A stretch of 64,000 nucleotides of DNA from Elysia chlorotica (taxonomy: Eukaryota > Mollusca > Gastropoda > Plakobranchidae): contig RQTK01000321.1 of the NCBI GenBank assembly GCA_003991915.1, positions 253,177 to 317,176 on the forward strand. Reading direction: 5' to 3'. Under the pieces are notes generated by a model. That model searched no databases. It saw only the letters and a list, made by a program, of their open reading frames with translations, and was not told the origin of the DNA. Positions within the stretch are counted from its first letter, which is position 1, and the number at the start of each line of letters is the position of its first letter. Shown here in pieces: positions 42,710 through 53,717 of the stretch. Both the position numbers and the translations under genes were made by a program.

Positions 42710-45700
42710 TTTACATCCTGCACATTTCAGGAATGCAAATTAAAAAGAAAAAAAGCCTATAATCTTCTTTCAACAAAAAAAAGCGAAAAAATCCCTGACA
42801 GTACCTCTGGAGGAACAGTGACTTTCACATCTCTGCTGTGCATAGCAGAGTACTTGTGAGGTGAGTTCAGCATTATCGGTCGACGGAAGCACGGCGACAA
42901 TGTGGACGGACCGTATCCTGGCAGTGCCAAGCTGGTGGGGTAATCCCTGGGCGAGAAGCTGGTGTCACCAACTGTCTTGACATGTGTCTGGCTCTCTTCC
43001 CAAGCAGATCTCGGGGAGTATGGGGACACTTTGCCCTTTTTCAACAAAGGGTACGGTGAGATCTTCTTTGCCCTCTGGATTTTTTTGGCTGAGTTGGCAC
43101 CCGGGAAAGACTTTGGCTGAAGCTGAAGGGTCACCTCTGTGTTGTTGCTGTTGTTTCCTGGCACAGTGGGTCTGTGGTGGTGAGACTGGGGGCGCCTGTT
43201 ATCTGCTGAGTGTACGGGATCCTGAGTATCGTCCTGTTGGAAGGTGCCTGTGTGCTGTGGGCTGTACTCGCCGTCATGGTTACGAGCCTTCACCTTGATG
43301 TTCTCAGGCAGATTTTCTATGAGGAAATCCTGCTGCTCCTTCTCAAACTGCTGGGCTGCCTTGATCTCTGCCTCCAGCAACAACATGTCACGTCTCTGGG
43401 AATGCATTTACATGTTAAATGGAACGTGATTCCTTATTCAACAAAAAAGATTTAGAGTCGTTTTCTTACAAGGTTTAGTATTACAAATAAATCATGGGGG
43501 GGAAAATCTGAGAGCCTAAGGAACTTAACAAAACTCTTATCTTGAAATTACACTCTATCCAAAACAGGCTTAAATTTATATCTACAATCCAAAACAGGCT
43601 TAAATTTTATATCTTTTGTTTTAACAGCTGTATACCTCTTTGCAGGAATGTCAGTTGAAAATGTTTCCCAGTTTTGAACTTTTATCTCCCCACGGACAAA
43701 AATTTGTGAATAATTGTGATGAAAAAAAAATGAATATTTCTTGAAGAGGTGAGGAGTAAAAGAGAAATTACCCTAGCCTTCCCTGACGAGTTGATTTTCA
43801 AAGTGCTATGTTAAACCTTCACTATTTTGTCAGTACATTGCCACATCTGTGAGACCCGGAGGAACCCCTAACCATCTCCTGGTCAACTTAAAGTTCTTTT
43901 CTTTTCCAAGACTATAGTATGCAAAACCATAAATGTAATATTGAATGAGGAAGAAGAACTGAAGAGTAAGTTATTTTCTTCCCCAAGATGTAGATCTAGA
44001 TCTTTTAATCGAATATCAAACTGGCAGAGTTTCTTCACAAGTCGCGTAGCACAACACACTGAGCACAGAAGTACATAAGTAATGGGAAAGAGAAAGAACT
44101 TTTTACACAATAGCACACGTTGCCAGATTTTATCTGATAAATATTTCCAGCCGAAATGCCTAAAATCACCCTTTTACTAAGTTCATATCGGACAGGAAAA
44201 AAAGGGATTTTTTGTTTTTCGAGCCCGCTTTGGCAACCTGTCTCATACTGTTCGCATATATCGGAGATTCGCGTGATTAATTATATATTCAGACCGAAGC
44301 AGATAGCTTCCAATCGCGGGGGCCAGAGATTGGCGCAGTCTGGTGCGGATTTTTGATCAGCTCGGCGCTAAGGCCGCTTTCTGGGAAAATCAGGAACTCT
44401 GACAATTATATATTCAGATCGAAGCAGATAGCTTCCAATCGCGGGGGCCAGAGATTGGCGCAGTCTGGTGCGGATTTTTGATCAGCTCGGCGCTAAGGCC
44501 GCTTTCTGGGAAAATCAGGAACTCTGACATCACTGTCGTTGTATCGTTTAATAACACAATTCATGTTTACACCTTTATTAAGTGCTTCACTTCACATTAC
44601 ACACCTGTTGCACAAACAATTCCTCCATGTCCCTCTGTTGCTGCTGGATAAGGGACTGTCTTTCTCTCTCCATCTGCTGATGATGAAGAGACAAAAGCTC
44701 TGTCACAGAGCCTGAATCTCTGCTTCCCTGAACACTGTCTGCTAGTGATCTGGTTCAAAGAACAAAATAAGAGTTGAATAAGACTAGATATAAATTAAAC
44801 AAGACAAAAGAATCACTGAGGCCTACCTCTTGGTCACCAGAAACTTGACTACCTTCCTCCCCATTCCCTTCACCCCTTTTCTGCATATTTCCACAATTGT
44901 CACATTTTCAAAATGGCCAAAATAATTGTCTATTTGAAACTAAAATATTGCATGACTAAATTTATATTATAATGCCCTTTCTTTGTTTGAAATTGATAAA
45001 TATTCTACTAGAGTATAATATACTTTCCTAAATTTCTCAAATGACAGAGAGAGAATAGTTCACTATCAAAATAATCAGCTTATGTGTTATCTATTCTCAA
45101 ATAATCTAAGAGCCCATTTCGTAGCATTGTTTAAACGTAGTATTAGAAGTAGTAGTCAAAATAGATACTCTATATATTTTGTTTTAAATGGTCTGAAGAT
45201 AATGCTGTCTTACAAGGACTGTACATGAGTCTCTTTCATCTCAGATCTCCAGATTCAAGCGTGAGACTATGACAAAGCAGAGATAAAAGATCAATGACAG
45301 ACCTACATCTGCTTCATGTGATCAGAATGGTTGAATAATAGAAAAGAAAAAATAAACCCAGAATCTCTGTAACTGTGTAAGGAGCCTACTTGCCTTGACA
45401 AGACAGGAGCAGATACACAAATCACTAGATCACCCACCTCTCATAACGTTTAACAGAAAGTAGTTAGCAAAATATGATATGATTGGATACAATAAGCACT
45501 TAATTATTAACCTTTTCACATCACATGATTTTAGGCCTATTCCTTGTGTGCACACTATTTTGGGGAATTAAAAAAAAATTGAAAAGGTAAAAGTTTTATT
45601 ATTGTGAAATGGAAGTTGTGCAGATCAATACAAAAAGGTGCTAGGACAGGAGAGTATCAACTGGCACAACATGTGTAAGGGGTGATGGGAAAAAGGCTAA

Positions 45701-48700
45701 TACAAGTATTTATCTTAAAATTTATCTTTCAAATTTCAAAGGGAAAAACAATGAAAGTATCAAGGCATCTAAATGATTTTTTTTAACCATAAAGAACTGA
45801 TAAACAAAGCAGCTGCACTTTGATTTTAGATGAAAAATTAATCGATATAAACTATCTGGTCAATAATTTGAGCTCTATCTCACTTAAGATCAGCACATTA
45901 TAAAAAAACCCACAACATTTTGATATCTCCATTGTTTGTCTTTACGAGAACAGATTGTGATAATTGTACTTTTGAAAACAGAACTCTCCTATTTTTCAAC
46001 ATTGTAGTATATAAAACTTACTTCAAGACATCTAACATAGACGAGTGGCCAGCAATGCTGTCTTCACTTTCTAAAAGATGTAAAGCACGTGTGACTCTCT
46101 CATCACCAGCCTCTTCACTCTCCTTCTTCTTTGATACTTCTTTATCAATGGCACGGTTATCAGCGCCGGCTTCCTGGTTGGCTGCGTCCCAACTCTGGCA
46201 GCTGAGGTTCATTGAGTTCTGAAACTGGACCTGGCTCAGGTACTTGCTGATGTGCTCTGCCTTGCCCTCTCGTTCTGCTTCAGGGGACCCAGACAGCCGA
46301 GAGGAGTTGTTTCCCATTGAGCTGCCCCGGTGCAACTCTGCAGCATCTTTGATCACATTTGGAAGTTTCCTTTGAACACGAGATTCTCCTGCTGCTTGGA
46401 TCATTTTGGCACTTTGAGTGTTGATAGAAGTTGAATCCCCTCTGCCTCCTCCGTGAGTATCCAATTTACCTCCTGGTGGCTCATTGCTGTTGGCTGAAAT
46501 GTTTTGCCTCGAGATGCCCTCGTGATACTTTGCCCTGGCCTTCAGCAAGGCTGGAGAGGGCTCAGTGAGCGTGTAAGATCCTTTCCTGATAAACTGGCGT
46601 GGCGGCGTCTCCTCCTGGTCTTGGGGATGGCTTTCCTCTGCTGGAGGAGTAGAGCTCTGGTCCGTGTTGAGTTTTTTAGGTGAAAGAGAAGCTTTCGTGG
46701 TGCCCTTGTTTGGATTTGGATCTTTATTTTGGTGGCCGATAATATCCTTATCATTCTTTTCTGGAAAAGACCCCGAGGAAGTTTTTGCCTGGTGGCCAGT
46801 TTCCATACTGACGGAGCCGTGACCCGCCACTACAATGTTCATGGCGAGAGTCCCCCTGTCCCTGGCTGACAGGTCCTCCCTGATGGTGCTGCTGCTTGAC
46901 TCTGAGGTACCGCCGGTTAATGTCCCTGATTTGTTGGAGCCCTGGGAGTCTGACACTGAGCTCTGGCCAACAGTGGCCACACCAGCAGACACTGTGATCG
47001 ATGGTGTTGGGGCTGTGTCTGTATGAGAACTGGGTTGGCTCATGGCCTGCCCTGCACCAACCTGATCACTGCGGCTGGGCAGTTCATGTGGTCCTACTCC
47101 AGCCGTCGCTCCAGATAAGTGTGAATTGTGATGCTGACTCTGTGGTTCAGGCTGATGAGGTGAATCTTTGCTGCTGTCATCGCTTTTGTAGCCTCGGACT
47201 AAGGTGTCTGGGGAGTTAGCAGCTGGAAACTTGTTTTCAAATGTTTTCCTTCGAGAGGCCCAACGATGCACATTATCTGGACTTTTCTTATCTTTTGGAG
47301 AGGGCCTCCCAGGTCTGTCTGGTGACTTACTGTGACCTGAAGCTGATGCCGAATGGTTCTGTGATGCGTCATTCTCTTTGTCTGAGCTATTGGATTTCCT
47401 GTAACTTTGAAAAGGAACCCCGGACGCAGGATCAAAAGGAGGTGTTATTGGTGATGAATCACTGTCAGGGTTCAAGGCAACTTTGTTTAAGAGGGCATTA
47501 GTCCCTCTGTCCACTTCTACGCTTTTATTAGCGATTCTTTGTCTAGCCTCAGATGGATCCCCAATTATAGGCATCACAGGTTCAGAGGATAAATCAGGCA
47601 CTGGGTGGTCTATTGACTGTTCATATGGCATTTTCTTTTTCACAATCATTGGCCTCTCAAAGATCTGACTGGATGTGGTGTTGTACTCAGTGAGAAACGA
47701 AGCAAAGTGGACGGCGTTCTTCAAAGACTTTGGGCTGCTCCGGCTGCTGCGCTGGCTGTCCCCTGTCCCGCAGCCCGGAGAGCTGCCCTGGCTCGTTTGC
47801 GTCTGCTCCATGTTGGACGAAGCCGAGTTGTCCACAAACCCCGACGTGCTGGACCGATCCTGGACCCCAGGCTCCGGGGAAACCTCCACCACCGTGTCTT
47901 GGCTCTCGTGGAAAAACCCAGAGCGCCCGTCGGGGGCGTTCTGTAGAAACTTTTGAGCCAGCCGGTTGGTGTCCTTAAGGTCGTCCTCTTCCAGAGTCTG
48001 GGTGTTGCCCAGAGCATCGCTGAGGTCGCTGCCACTTGTGGAGGCCATGTCCTGAACATTCAGTACCTTGGACAAGCGGTCCAAGTCGTAGGAGATTTTC
48101 TGCTCCTTGAAAGATGTCAGTGCCAGCCCAGCAAAAACTTTGGGTATAGAGCTCTGTTCCATGGACATGAAGTCTGAGTTGACTGAGTCCATGGTTTGGA
48201 GACCAAAGTCCTCCTCACCAATGGGAATTTCACCAGTAGCCAAGCAACTGACCGGGTTGGTGGCCCCCAACCTTTCAGGCAAATTCTCTCGTTTATCAGC
48301 ATCAGAGTCAAAGTTCAGCTGGCGTGCTGCTGGCCTTGGACTAGTGTCAGGGAAAGTGATCTGCAAAAAATTGGGAAAATTGTATTAGCAATTATTTTGT
48401 TTTGCTTTGCTTTCATTAATTCCAATTTTTCAGTTTGCCAGTGAAACTTATTTTATTTGGTTACATATTATTAAACCAATGCTTCTAACTGTGAATCTGT
48501 CTCATTAATGCCCAATTATTACACTAAGGGAATTAACTCTCATTGGGGGGGGGGGGGGATTACTTCACAAAGTTAAAATCCCACTCCCACCCTTTCTTAC
48601 AAATATCATTTTAAAAGTGTATTTAAACAGACAGATAACTTCTCTTTCACCTAATATATGATAAGCATGCTTATAAAAAACAACAACACAATAATAAAAA

Positions 48701-51700
48701 AATATCATAAAGTGAAATATTCAGCAAAAACACACCTTGTTCATGACTTTTTATCTTCATATATCAACCTTTTCCCATTAAATCTGTAATAGCATGAACC
48801 CTATATTTTAGATTTAATGACCATTTGATTGAGGTTTAGATCTGGCATTGAATGTAAGCCAAACATAATATTTATTTTTATGTACTTCATCATATCTTGT
48901 GAAGTGCAAAGCTGCCACTTCGGGTCTGTTTGCCAGTGTTCGGCTTGAACTGGTTTGACTTTGCCAAGAATAAAGTTTAGTTTGATCAGCCAACAGCTCA
49001 GTCATAGTGGGATGGGGGGAAGTGATGATAAAAAAAATCTTCCAAAGGACTTAAAATAGTGTCAAAGTCGGTGAAACTTCCAGTAAATGATAAAGATTCT
49101 TCGACATTCACATTGTTCAAAGTGCCAGTCCATTCGTTAGAGACTGCTGGTTGTGGCCTGGTGTCGTCATTTTTACTGCCAGGTGATGTAATTCTAGTTC
49201 TCTCTCTGTCAATCTCAACAACGATGTCAGATTAATCACCGGAATCAACCCCAATGTTCCCAGTTCCACTTATACCCCTTTAAGAAGCTAAAGAATTCAA
49301 GAAGTCCAAAGCCATCTTTTAAAGTTTCAGTAGAAAACGGTAGATAGAGAAGGTAAAAATTGCCAAATCTGAGATACAGCCAGTTTCATTTTCAACGTCG
49401 CTCTACATCTGGCATTAAGGGAGCTTTTAAACAATGCTGACTTCCTAGTTACACGACGGGTGCATTCGGGCGCATGAGAACAATCAGGGTGGAATTTTGG
49501 CGAGCAAATTCTGGTACATGAAGAGGTATTGGGTTAAATAAAATGAGTTTCTATGAAATAAAAGCAGTCCTAATAAACAAGTGCATTTCTATCGAGGCAA
49601 CCCAGTCTATTTATCTAAAAGTACACACTGCACACAACCCAGATACTTAGTCTAAAGGTACGAACTGCACACACCCCTGGCTGAGATGAAATACTGTCCG
49701 CTTTGGACATCAGTTGCCTTCGCTGTCGAGCTTTGTGACGTTTCTCTAGCAAGACTGCATTCTTCTTCAGCTGTTTCAGCTCTTCCCGTCTACTTGCCGT
49801 TATCTGTGTGGAAGGAGAAGTTTCGATGATGGACCACAAGGTTCGACAGGGGAGTTTTGCATGTTCTCTCAAATGAGAAAATTTTAAGTATGCATTTTCC
49901 TCTTCATCTGTTCAGTTGTGTATATATACAAAACTCCCCCCCCCCCAGCATGAGTAAATATTTTTACAGGTGATTCTTTCTTGTTTGTTTTTTTTGTTGA
50001 TTCTTATTTACACGAATTGAAAGCTTCATATCTGTTTCCAGTAAAGGTGACAATAACAATCTTTAACAGAGTTTATTAAAGTATACATTACAAGAACAGA
50101 GAGTCAAGAGTAATTCCCATTTGAGATGCTTTGAGCCTTTCACAGGAATTGTAGAGGCGAGGGAGAAAAAGTTTGTATTTACAGCATTTTAGCAAAGTAA
50201 CAGATCACATTACCCAAATCAACGTCTTGAGATAGGTAAAGTGTATGCTTTCATAGAGTATTCAACTTTTTTTGGTATGACTGTTCCCTAGTTCTCTGCA
50301 AATGGATTGAGCAAATCTTTCTTCCTGTAAAACATTTTCTAAGTTTCTTTCTCTGGAATCCTTAACTATGATTAAATATCATTGTGTTGCTCAAAAGGTA
50401 AATTATGGTATGAAAAAAGCAAAGTTCTTTCCTCAATTAGCGTCTCCTCGGTTGACAAGAAAAATCCTATACAAAAAAAAGAGATCCCAGATTGATCGAT
50501 CCTATCATACACTAGCAGTAGGAAAAATTTGATCAAACCCACAACATTCCACACACTCTATACCATATAGCTTCCCATCCCTCTGCTAAACATTTTGTTC
50601 ACAGTGGAATACTTACAGCAGGGGGCAAGATAGGAACTCCGTTAAACTTGATCACCGATTCATAGTCTGAGTTGAGGCAGGACACGTGCGGGGCCAGAGA
50701 CTGCTTGTCCAGGCGCTTGCTCTGGGACTCGAAATATTTGATGAGCTGGCCCATTCCCGCAGGGCTGCTGATCTGGATCACAGGGCAGACGGATACAGAG
50801 ACACAGTTGGTAAATATGTTTACTGGTTCATCAGTCTATATCACAGGACAGACAGAATAATCAGTCTATATCACAGGACAGACAGAATAATCAGTCTATA
50901 TCACAGGACAGACAGAATAATCAGTCTATATCACAGGACAGACAGAATAATCAGTCTATATCACAGGACAGACAGAATAATCAGTCTATATCACAGGACA
51001 GACAGATACAGAGACAGAGTTGGTAAACAGGTTTACAGAATAATCAGTCTATATCACAGGACAGACAGAATAATCAGTCTAGATCACAGGACAGACAGAT
51101 ACAAGACAGAGTTGGTAAATAGTTTTACTGATTCATCAGTCTATATCACAGGACAGACAGAATAATCAGTCTAGATCACAGGACAGACAGATACAGAGAC
51201 AGAGTTGGTAAATAGGTTTACAGAATCATCAGTCTAGATCACAGGACAGACAGATACAGAGACAGAGTTGGTAAACAGGTTTACAGAATAATCAGTCTAT
51301 ATCACAGGACAGACAGAATAATCAGTCTATATCACAGGACAGACAGAATAATCAGTCTATATCACAGGACAGACAGATACAGAGACAGAGTTGGTAAACA
51401 GGTTTACAGAATCATCAGTCTAGCTCACAGGTTTACAGAATCATCAGTCTAGATCACAGGACAGACAGATACAGAGACAAGTTGGTAAATAGGTTTACAG
51501 AATCATCAGTCTAGATCACAGGACAGACAGATACAGAGACAGAGTTGGTAAATAGGTTTACAGAATCATCAGTCTAGATCACAGGACAGACAGATACAGA
51601 GACAGAGTTGGTAAACAGGTTTACAGAATCATCAGTCTAGCTCACAGGACAGACAGATACAGAGACAGAGTTGGTAAACAGGTTTACAGAATAATCAGTC

Positions 51701-52663
51701 TATATCACAGGACAGACAGATACAGAGACACAGTTGGTAAACAGGTTTACAGAATAATCAGTCTATATCACAGGACAGACAGAATAATCAGTCTATATCA
51801 CAGGACAGACAGATACAGAGACACAGTTGGTAAACAGGTTTACAGAATAATCAGTCTATATCACAGGACTGACAGAATAATCAGTCTATATCACAGGACA
51901 GACAGAATAATCAGTCTAGATCACAGGACAGACAGATACAGAGACAGAGTTGGTAAACAGGTTTACAGAATCATCAGTCTAGATCACAGGACAGACAGAT
52001 ACAGAGACAGAGTTGGTAAATAGGTTTACAGAATCATCAGTCTAGATCTAGATCACAGTACAGACAGATACAGAAAAACAGGTTGACAGAATCATCAGTC
52101 TAGATCTAGATCACAGTACAGACAGATACAGAAAAATAGGTTTACAGAATCATCCGTCTAGATCAAAGGACAGACAGATACGCTAAAACAGGTTTACAGA
52201 ATCATCCGTCTAGATCAAAGGACAGACAGATACACAGGTTTACAGAATCATCCGTCTAGATCAAAGGACAGACAGATACACTAAAACAGGTTTACAAAAT
52301 CATCCGTCTAGATCAAAGCACAGACAGATACACTAAAACAGGTTACAGAATCATCAGTCTAGATCAAAGCACAGACAGATACAGAAACACAGCTGTGAGA
52401 ACATTTTTTTTTAAATCGTCAGGGTTGTGTAATTATATATATATATATATATATATATAACACAACCGGACCAAAAAGGCAAGCCCATAAAAAATAGTAT
52501 GTCTTTTAAGATGTAAATGTGCATGACTTCACGTTGAATCGTATCCCTTACCCAAAGCACTGGATAAGATGGACGGAATTGAAACTTTTTGAGGCAATAA
52601 AGTATATCAAATACTAACCATTGTCACAGAATTTGATAACTACGACGAAAAGCACCATAAAGT

Positions 52664-52720
<57 letters not shown>

Positions 52721-52753
52721 AACAAAAACAATAACAACAACAACAACAACAAC

Positions 52754-52793
<40 letters not shown>

Positions 52794-53695
52794 GTAGTAG
52801 TAAATAAATAAATAAATAAAAACATTTTCGCTGTCCCAATTTTTAACACAGTAAGAATGGCTATTTTACAGTATTCAACACATCTCTTTAACAATCCGTA
52901 AACAGCGCAGGAAAGTGGTGGTGTTATAACCTCAGTTAATCACTAAGTCAGTTGGTTTCTTAGAGCCAAACGCCAGCAGAGAGACTATACCGTGCACGGG
53001 CTGCCACACAGAGGCAGTGTCTGGATTACCATTACCAGGACTCCCGTGGCAACCGTCCATGTCACCTTAATAATATTAAATCGGTAACGCTCAATGATGT
53101 GCCTCACAGTAAGTGGTAAACACACCAATATAAGAACCTCTAAGTACAAAAAAAAAAAAAAAAAAAAACTTAAGAAAAAGATGAAAGACACGTTCTGACC
53201 TATTCCAACACCATACGTTTGTTTACGACAGAAAACAAAATAATAAAATATAAAGTTACGTTAACGGTTATGACTTAACCAAGTCTTATTAACAGTTTGA
53301 AGGTACAAACGTTATGAAAATAGTTTACATTCCACAGTTCTCGCACAATTGGCTATCTAATGATATCCAATATTATGCCATGACACAAGCTTGTTAAATT
53401 CAACGTTTTCATTGATTCCTGCCTGCCTCAGTGGAATCTACTCATTGGAGAAACTGTGCAGTCCCATCCGCGTTAGAGCCAAGATGCTGACACTGGACGT
53501 TAAGAAACCAATAAAACAACCCAAGAGTTATAAAAACTCTACAGAGAGTGTTAACAAACTCACCATAACCCGGAGTAGCGTGATGCTCACACCCTGACTG
53601 AGCTGTTGCACTGACACAGAGCCGGCAGCCCGGGAGTCAAACTCCCCAGCAACTACAGGCAACAACGCCCGTCCCGCGGGGGATGCCTCTCCCAT
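35405..53695 (-). CDS. CCP110: CCP110 (CP110) orthologue, centriolar coiled-coil protein
   Basis: Exons, minus strand: 53695-53564, 50772-50617, 49803-49675, 48360-46022, 44749-44605, 43395-42805, 40188-40087, 39374-39261, 38784-38705, 38250-38158, 37688-37608, 36096-35960, 35508-35405; all junctions keep frame, about 1,400 aa. Known role: CP110 caps the distal end of centrioles, limits their length and blocks ciliogenesis with CEP97. Seen: the N-terminal VIKFNGVPILPP plus basic helix, matching human LIRFHGVAILSP; a long Ser-rich disordered exon 4; coiled-coil exons 5-6 (MERERQSLIQQQQRDMEEL); and the diagnostic C-terminal block DTREFAFKFQTETPVKKGVF to ALLDIHEIFFELPCVERM, matching human CP110 closely. 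The C terminus is basic and Ser-rich. Odd: the exon expected before DTREF (human GFLTRR region) was not found, and intron 1 carries a splice-acceptor minisatellite. The start is uncertain (53695 or 53722). Confidence 0.9.
35960..36096 (-). CDS. CCP110: CCP110 exon 12
   Basis: Acceptor TTTCAG; encodes SEKERPRTAPAKQLTRPKRI. The donor GTCTGA is weak but preserves frame into exon 13. Confidence 0.75.
36270..37053 (+). mobile_element. Degenerate LINE reverse transcriptase fragment in CCP110 intron 11
   Basis: On the plus strand, antisense to CCP110, a broken frame encodes LEDLDFADDISLLSQKQQD with the RT catalytic motif FADD (36322-36333), then EEARKTGLQINNRKTVAMRI and VYLGSVISKHRGTDEDI. After further breaks comes the ORF2 tail LQSFTNRCLRNILNVRWPEV. 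Frameshift near 36383 and stop after CRIN near 36582. A dead insertion. Confidence 0.88.
37608..37688 (-). CDS. CCP110: CCP110 exon 11
   Basis: Acceptor ATCTCCAG, donor GTAAGA. Encodes ALKPLQGQSQQKPEVSVAAR. Confidence 0.75.
38158..38250 (-). CDS. CCP110: CCP110 exon 10
   Basis: Acceptor CAATCTAG, donor GTGAGT, phase 2-2. Encodes EAEASVVSMVRPRSAPSSNS. Confidence 0.78.
38705..38784 (-). CDS. CCP110: CCP110 exon 9
   Basis: Acceptor ATTTCAG, donor GTATGA. Encodes PRISQATLKALERKRKAK, aligning with human CP110 PRVALSAATQKSLDRKKY. Confidence 0.88.
39261..39374 (-). CDS. CCP110: CCP110 exon 8
   Basis: Acceptor CTTCCTTAG, donor GTAATG, phase 0-0. Encodes LQAALLDIHEIFFELPCVER, one of the most conserved parts of the protein. 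Confidence 0.92.
40087..40188 (-). CDS. CCP110: CCP110 exon 7
   Basis: Acceptor TTTTCAG, donor GTGAGA, 34 codons phase 0-0. Encodes DTREFAFKFQTETPVKKGVF and ALLERIVAQ. Human CP110 has DTMEF and the same FQxExPxKxG pattern. Confidence 0.93.
40602..40875. repeat. (GAA)n-(GGA)n purine tract in CCP110 intron 6
   Basis: About 45 GAA units, then about 19 GGA units, then two copies of a GACGACGTCGACGACGAAG block separated by GGA units. The opposite frames (poly-Lys/Glu, poly-Leu, poly-Ser) are artefacts. Confidence 0.95.
41155..41345. mobile_element. GGTGGTCGCTT-type repeat, end of a DNA element
   Basis: Multiple direct copies of GGTGGTCG(C/T)TT spaced 20-40 bp, ending in GCAGGTTTGACTG. This type of repeat is familiar from many marine invertebrate genomes as the end of a nonautonomous element. 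The opposite end was not recognised. Confidence 0.5.
41346..42600. other. CCP110 intron 6, unannotated part
   Basis: AT-rich, with an AT palindrome at 41406-41429. Searched by eye on the minus strand for the missing CP110 helix exon; none convincing. Confidence 0.4.
42615..42712. repeat. (TC)n microsatellite with T-run
   Basis: Imperfect TC repeat ending in about 12 T, near the 5' end of CCP110 intron 6 (gene strand). Confidence 0.9.
42805..43395 (-). CDS. CCP110: CCP110 exon 6
   Basis: Acceptor TTCCCAG, donor GTACTG, 197 codons. Begins RRDMLLLEAEIKAAQQFEKE, continuing the exon 5 coiled coil, then a Pro/Ser-rich linker. Confidence 0.85.
44279..44528. repeat. 125-bp exact tandem duplication in CCP110 intron 5
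   Basis: Copies 44279-44403 and 44404-44528 are nearly identical and unusually GC-rich for an intron (GCGGGGGCCAGAG, CTCGGCGCTAAGGCCGC). No coding frame or known RNA recognised. Confidence 0.93.
44605..44749 (-). CDS. CCP110: CCP110 exon 5 (coiled coil)
   Basis: Acceptor GAACCAG, donor GTGTGT. Encodes SLHHQQMERERQSLIQQQQR, like the Gln/Glu-rich coiled coil of human CP110. Confidence 0.85.
46022..48360 (-). CDS. CCP110: CCP110 exon 4 (large disordered exon)
   Basis: 2,339 bp between acceptor TTTTGCAG and donor GTAAGT, open throughout. Ser/Pro/Asp-rich. Short linear motifs include RKGSYTLTEPSPALLKARAK near 46556, likely a conserved interaction or phosphorylation site. The end begins the acidic coiled-coil region. 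Confidence 0.9.
48545..48559. repeat. Poly(G) tract in CCP110 intron 3
   Basis: About 14 G in a row; sense strand poly(C). Confidence 0.9.
49675..49803 (-). CDS. CCP110: CCP110 exon 3
   Basis: Acceptor TCCACACAG, donor GTGTGT, phase 0-0. Encodes ITASRREELKQLKKNAVLLE, the basic helix after the VIKFNGV motif. Confidence 0.85.
50617..50772 (-). CDS. CCP110: CCP110 exon 2
   Basis: Acceptor CTGTGATCCAG, donor GTAAGT, phase 0-0. Encodes GQLIKYFESQSKRLDKQ and SVIKFNGVPILPPA. Its acceptor is the apparent founder of the adjoining minisatellite. Confidence 0.88.
50773..52400. repeat. 1.6-kb minisatellite made of splice-acceptor-like units, CCP110 intron 1
   Basis: More than 30 copies of a 30-bp unit (plus strand CAGTCTATATCACAGGACAG...) alternate with a longer form of about 70 bp that adds GATACAGAGACAGAGTTGG and a GTTTACAGAATCATC segment. 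Copies near 52050-52390 are more degraded. On the gene strand each unit reads CTGTCTGTCCTGTGATMTAG, matching the genuine exon 2 acceptor. The repetitive 10-residue frame is an artefact of the 30-bp period. Confidence 0.95.
52431..52472. repeat. (AT)n palindrome
   Basis: GGTTGTGTAAT, an AT tract, then ATAACACAACC. Near-perfect inverted flanks. Confidence 0.85.
52662..52820. repeat. (ACA)n/(TAA)n/(AAAT)n compound microsatellite
   Basis: ACA units 52662-52754, TAA units to about 52792, TAG and AAAT units after. In CCP110 intron 1. Confidence 0.93.
53564..53695 (-). CDS. CCP110: CCP110 exon 1 (probable start)
   Basis: The donor GTGAGT after ATG at 53564 is strong and phase 0. The reading frame EFDSRAAGSVSVQQLSQGVS ends SITLLRVM before exon 2. 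Candidate starts are MGEASPAG at 53695 and an upstream ATG at 53722. I prefer 53695 because the sequence above it belongs to a tandem repeat. Confidence 0.6.
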
Positions 53696-53717
53696 ACTGC
53701 CCGCAACTCGATCTATA

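Noticed and set aside
44279-44528. snRNA or other structured RNA gene
   Set aside because: Compared by eye with U1, U4 and other spliceosomal RNA features; no match.
47675-48388. Several plus-strand frames within CCP110 exon 4
   Set aside because: Antisense shadows of a GC-richer, clearly coding exon on the minus strand.
50686-51165. Plus-strand protein with a repeated ten-residue motif
   Set aside because: The 30-bp minisatellite period gives an in-frame repeat by chance; it overlaps CCP110 exon 2 antisense and lies in an intron.
50773-52400. CRISPR-like array
   Set aside because: Units are head-to-tail minisatellite copies without unique spacers, in a eukaryotic intron.
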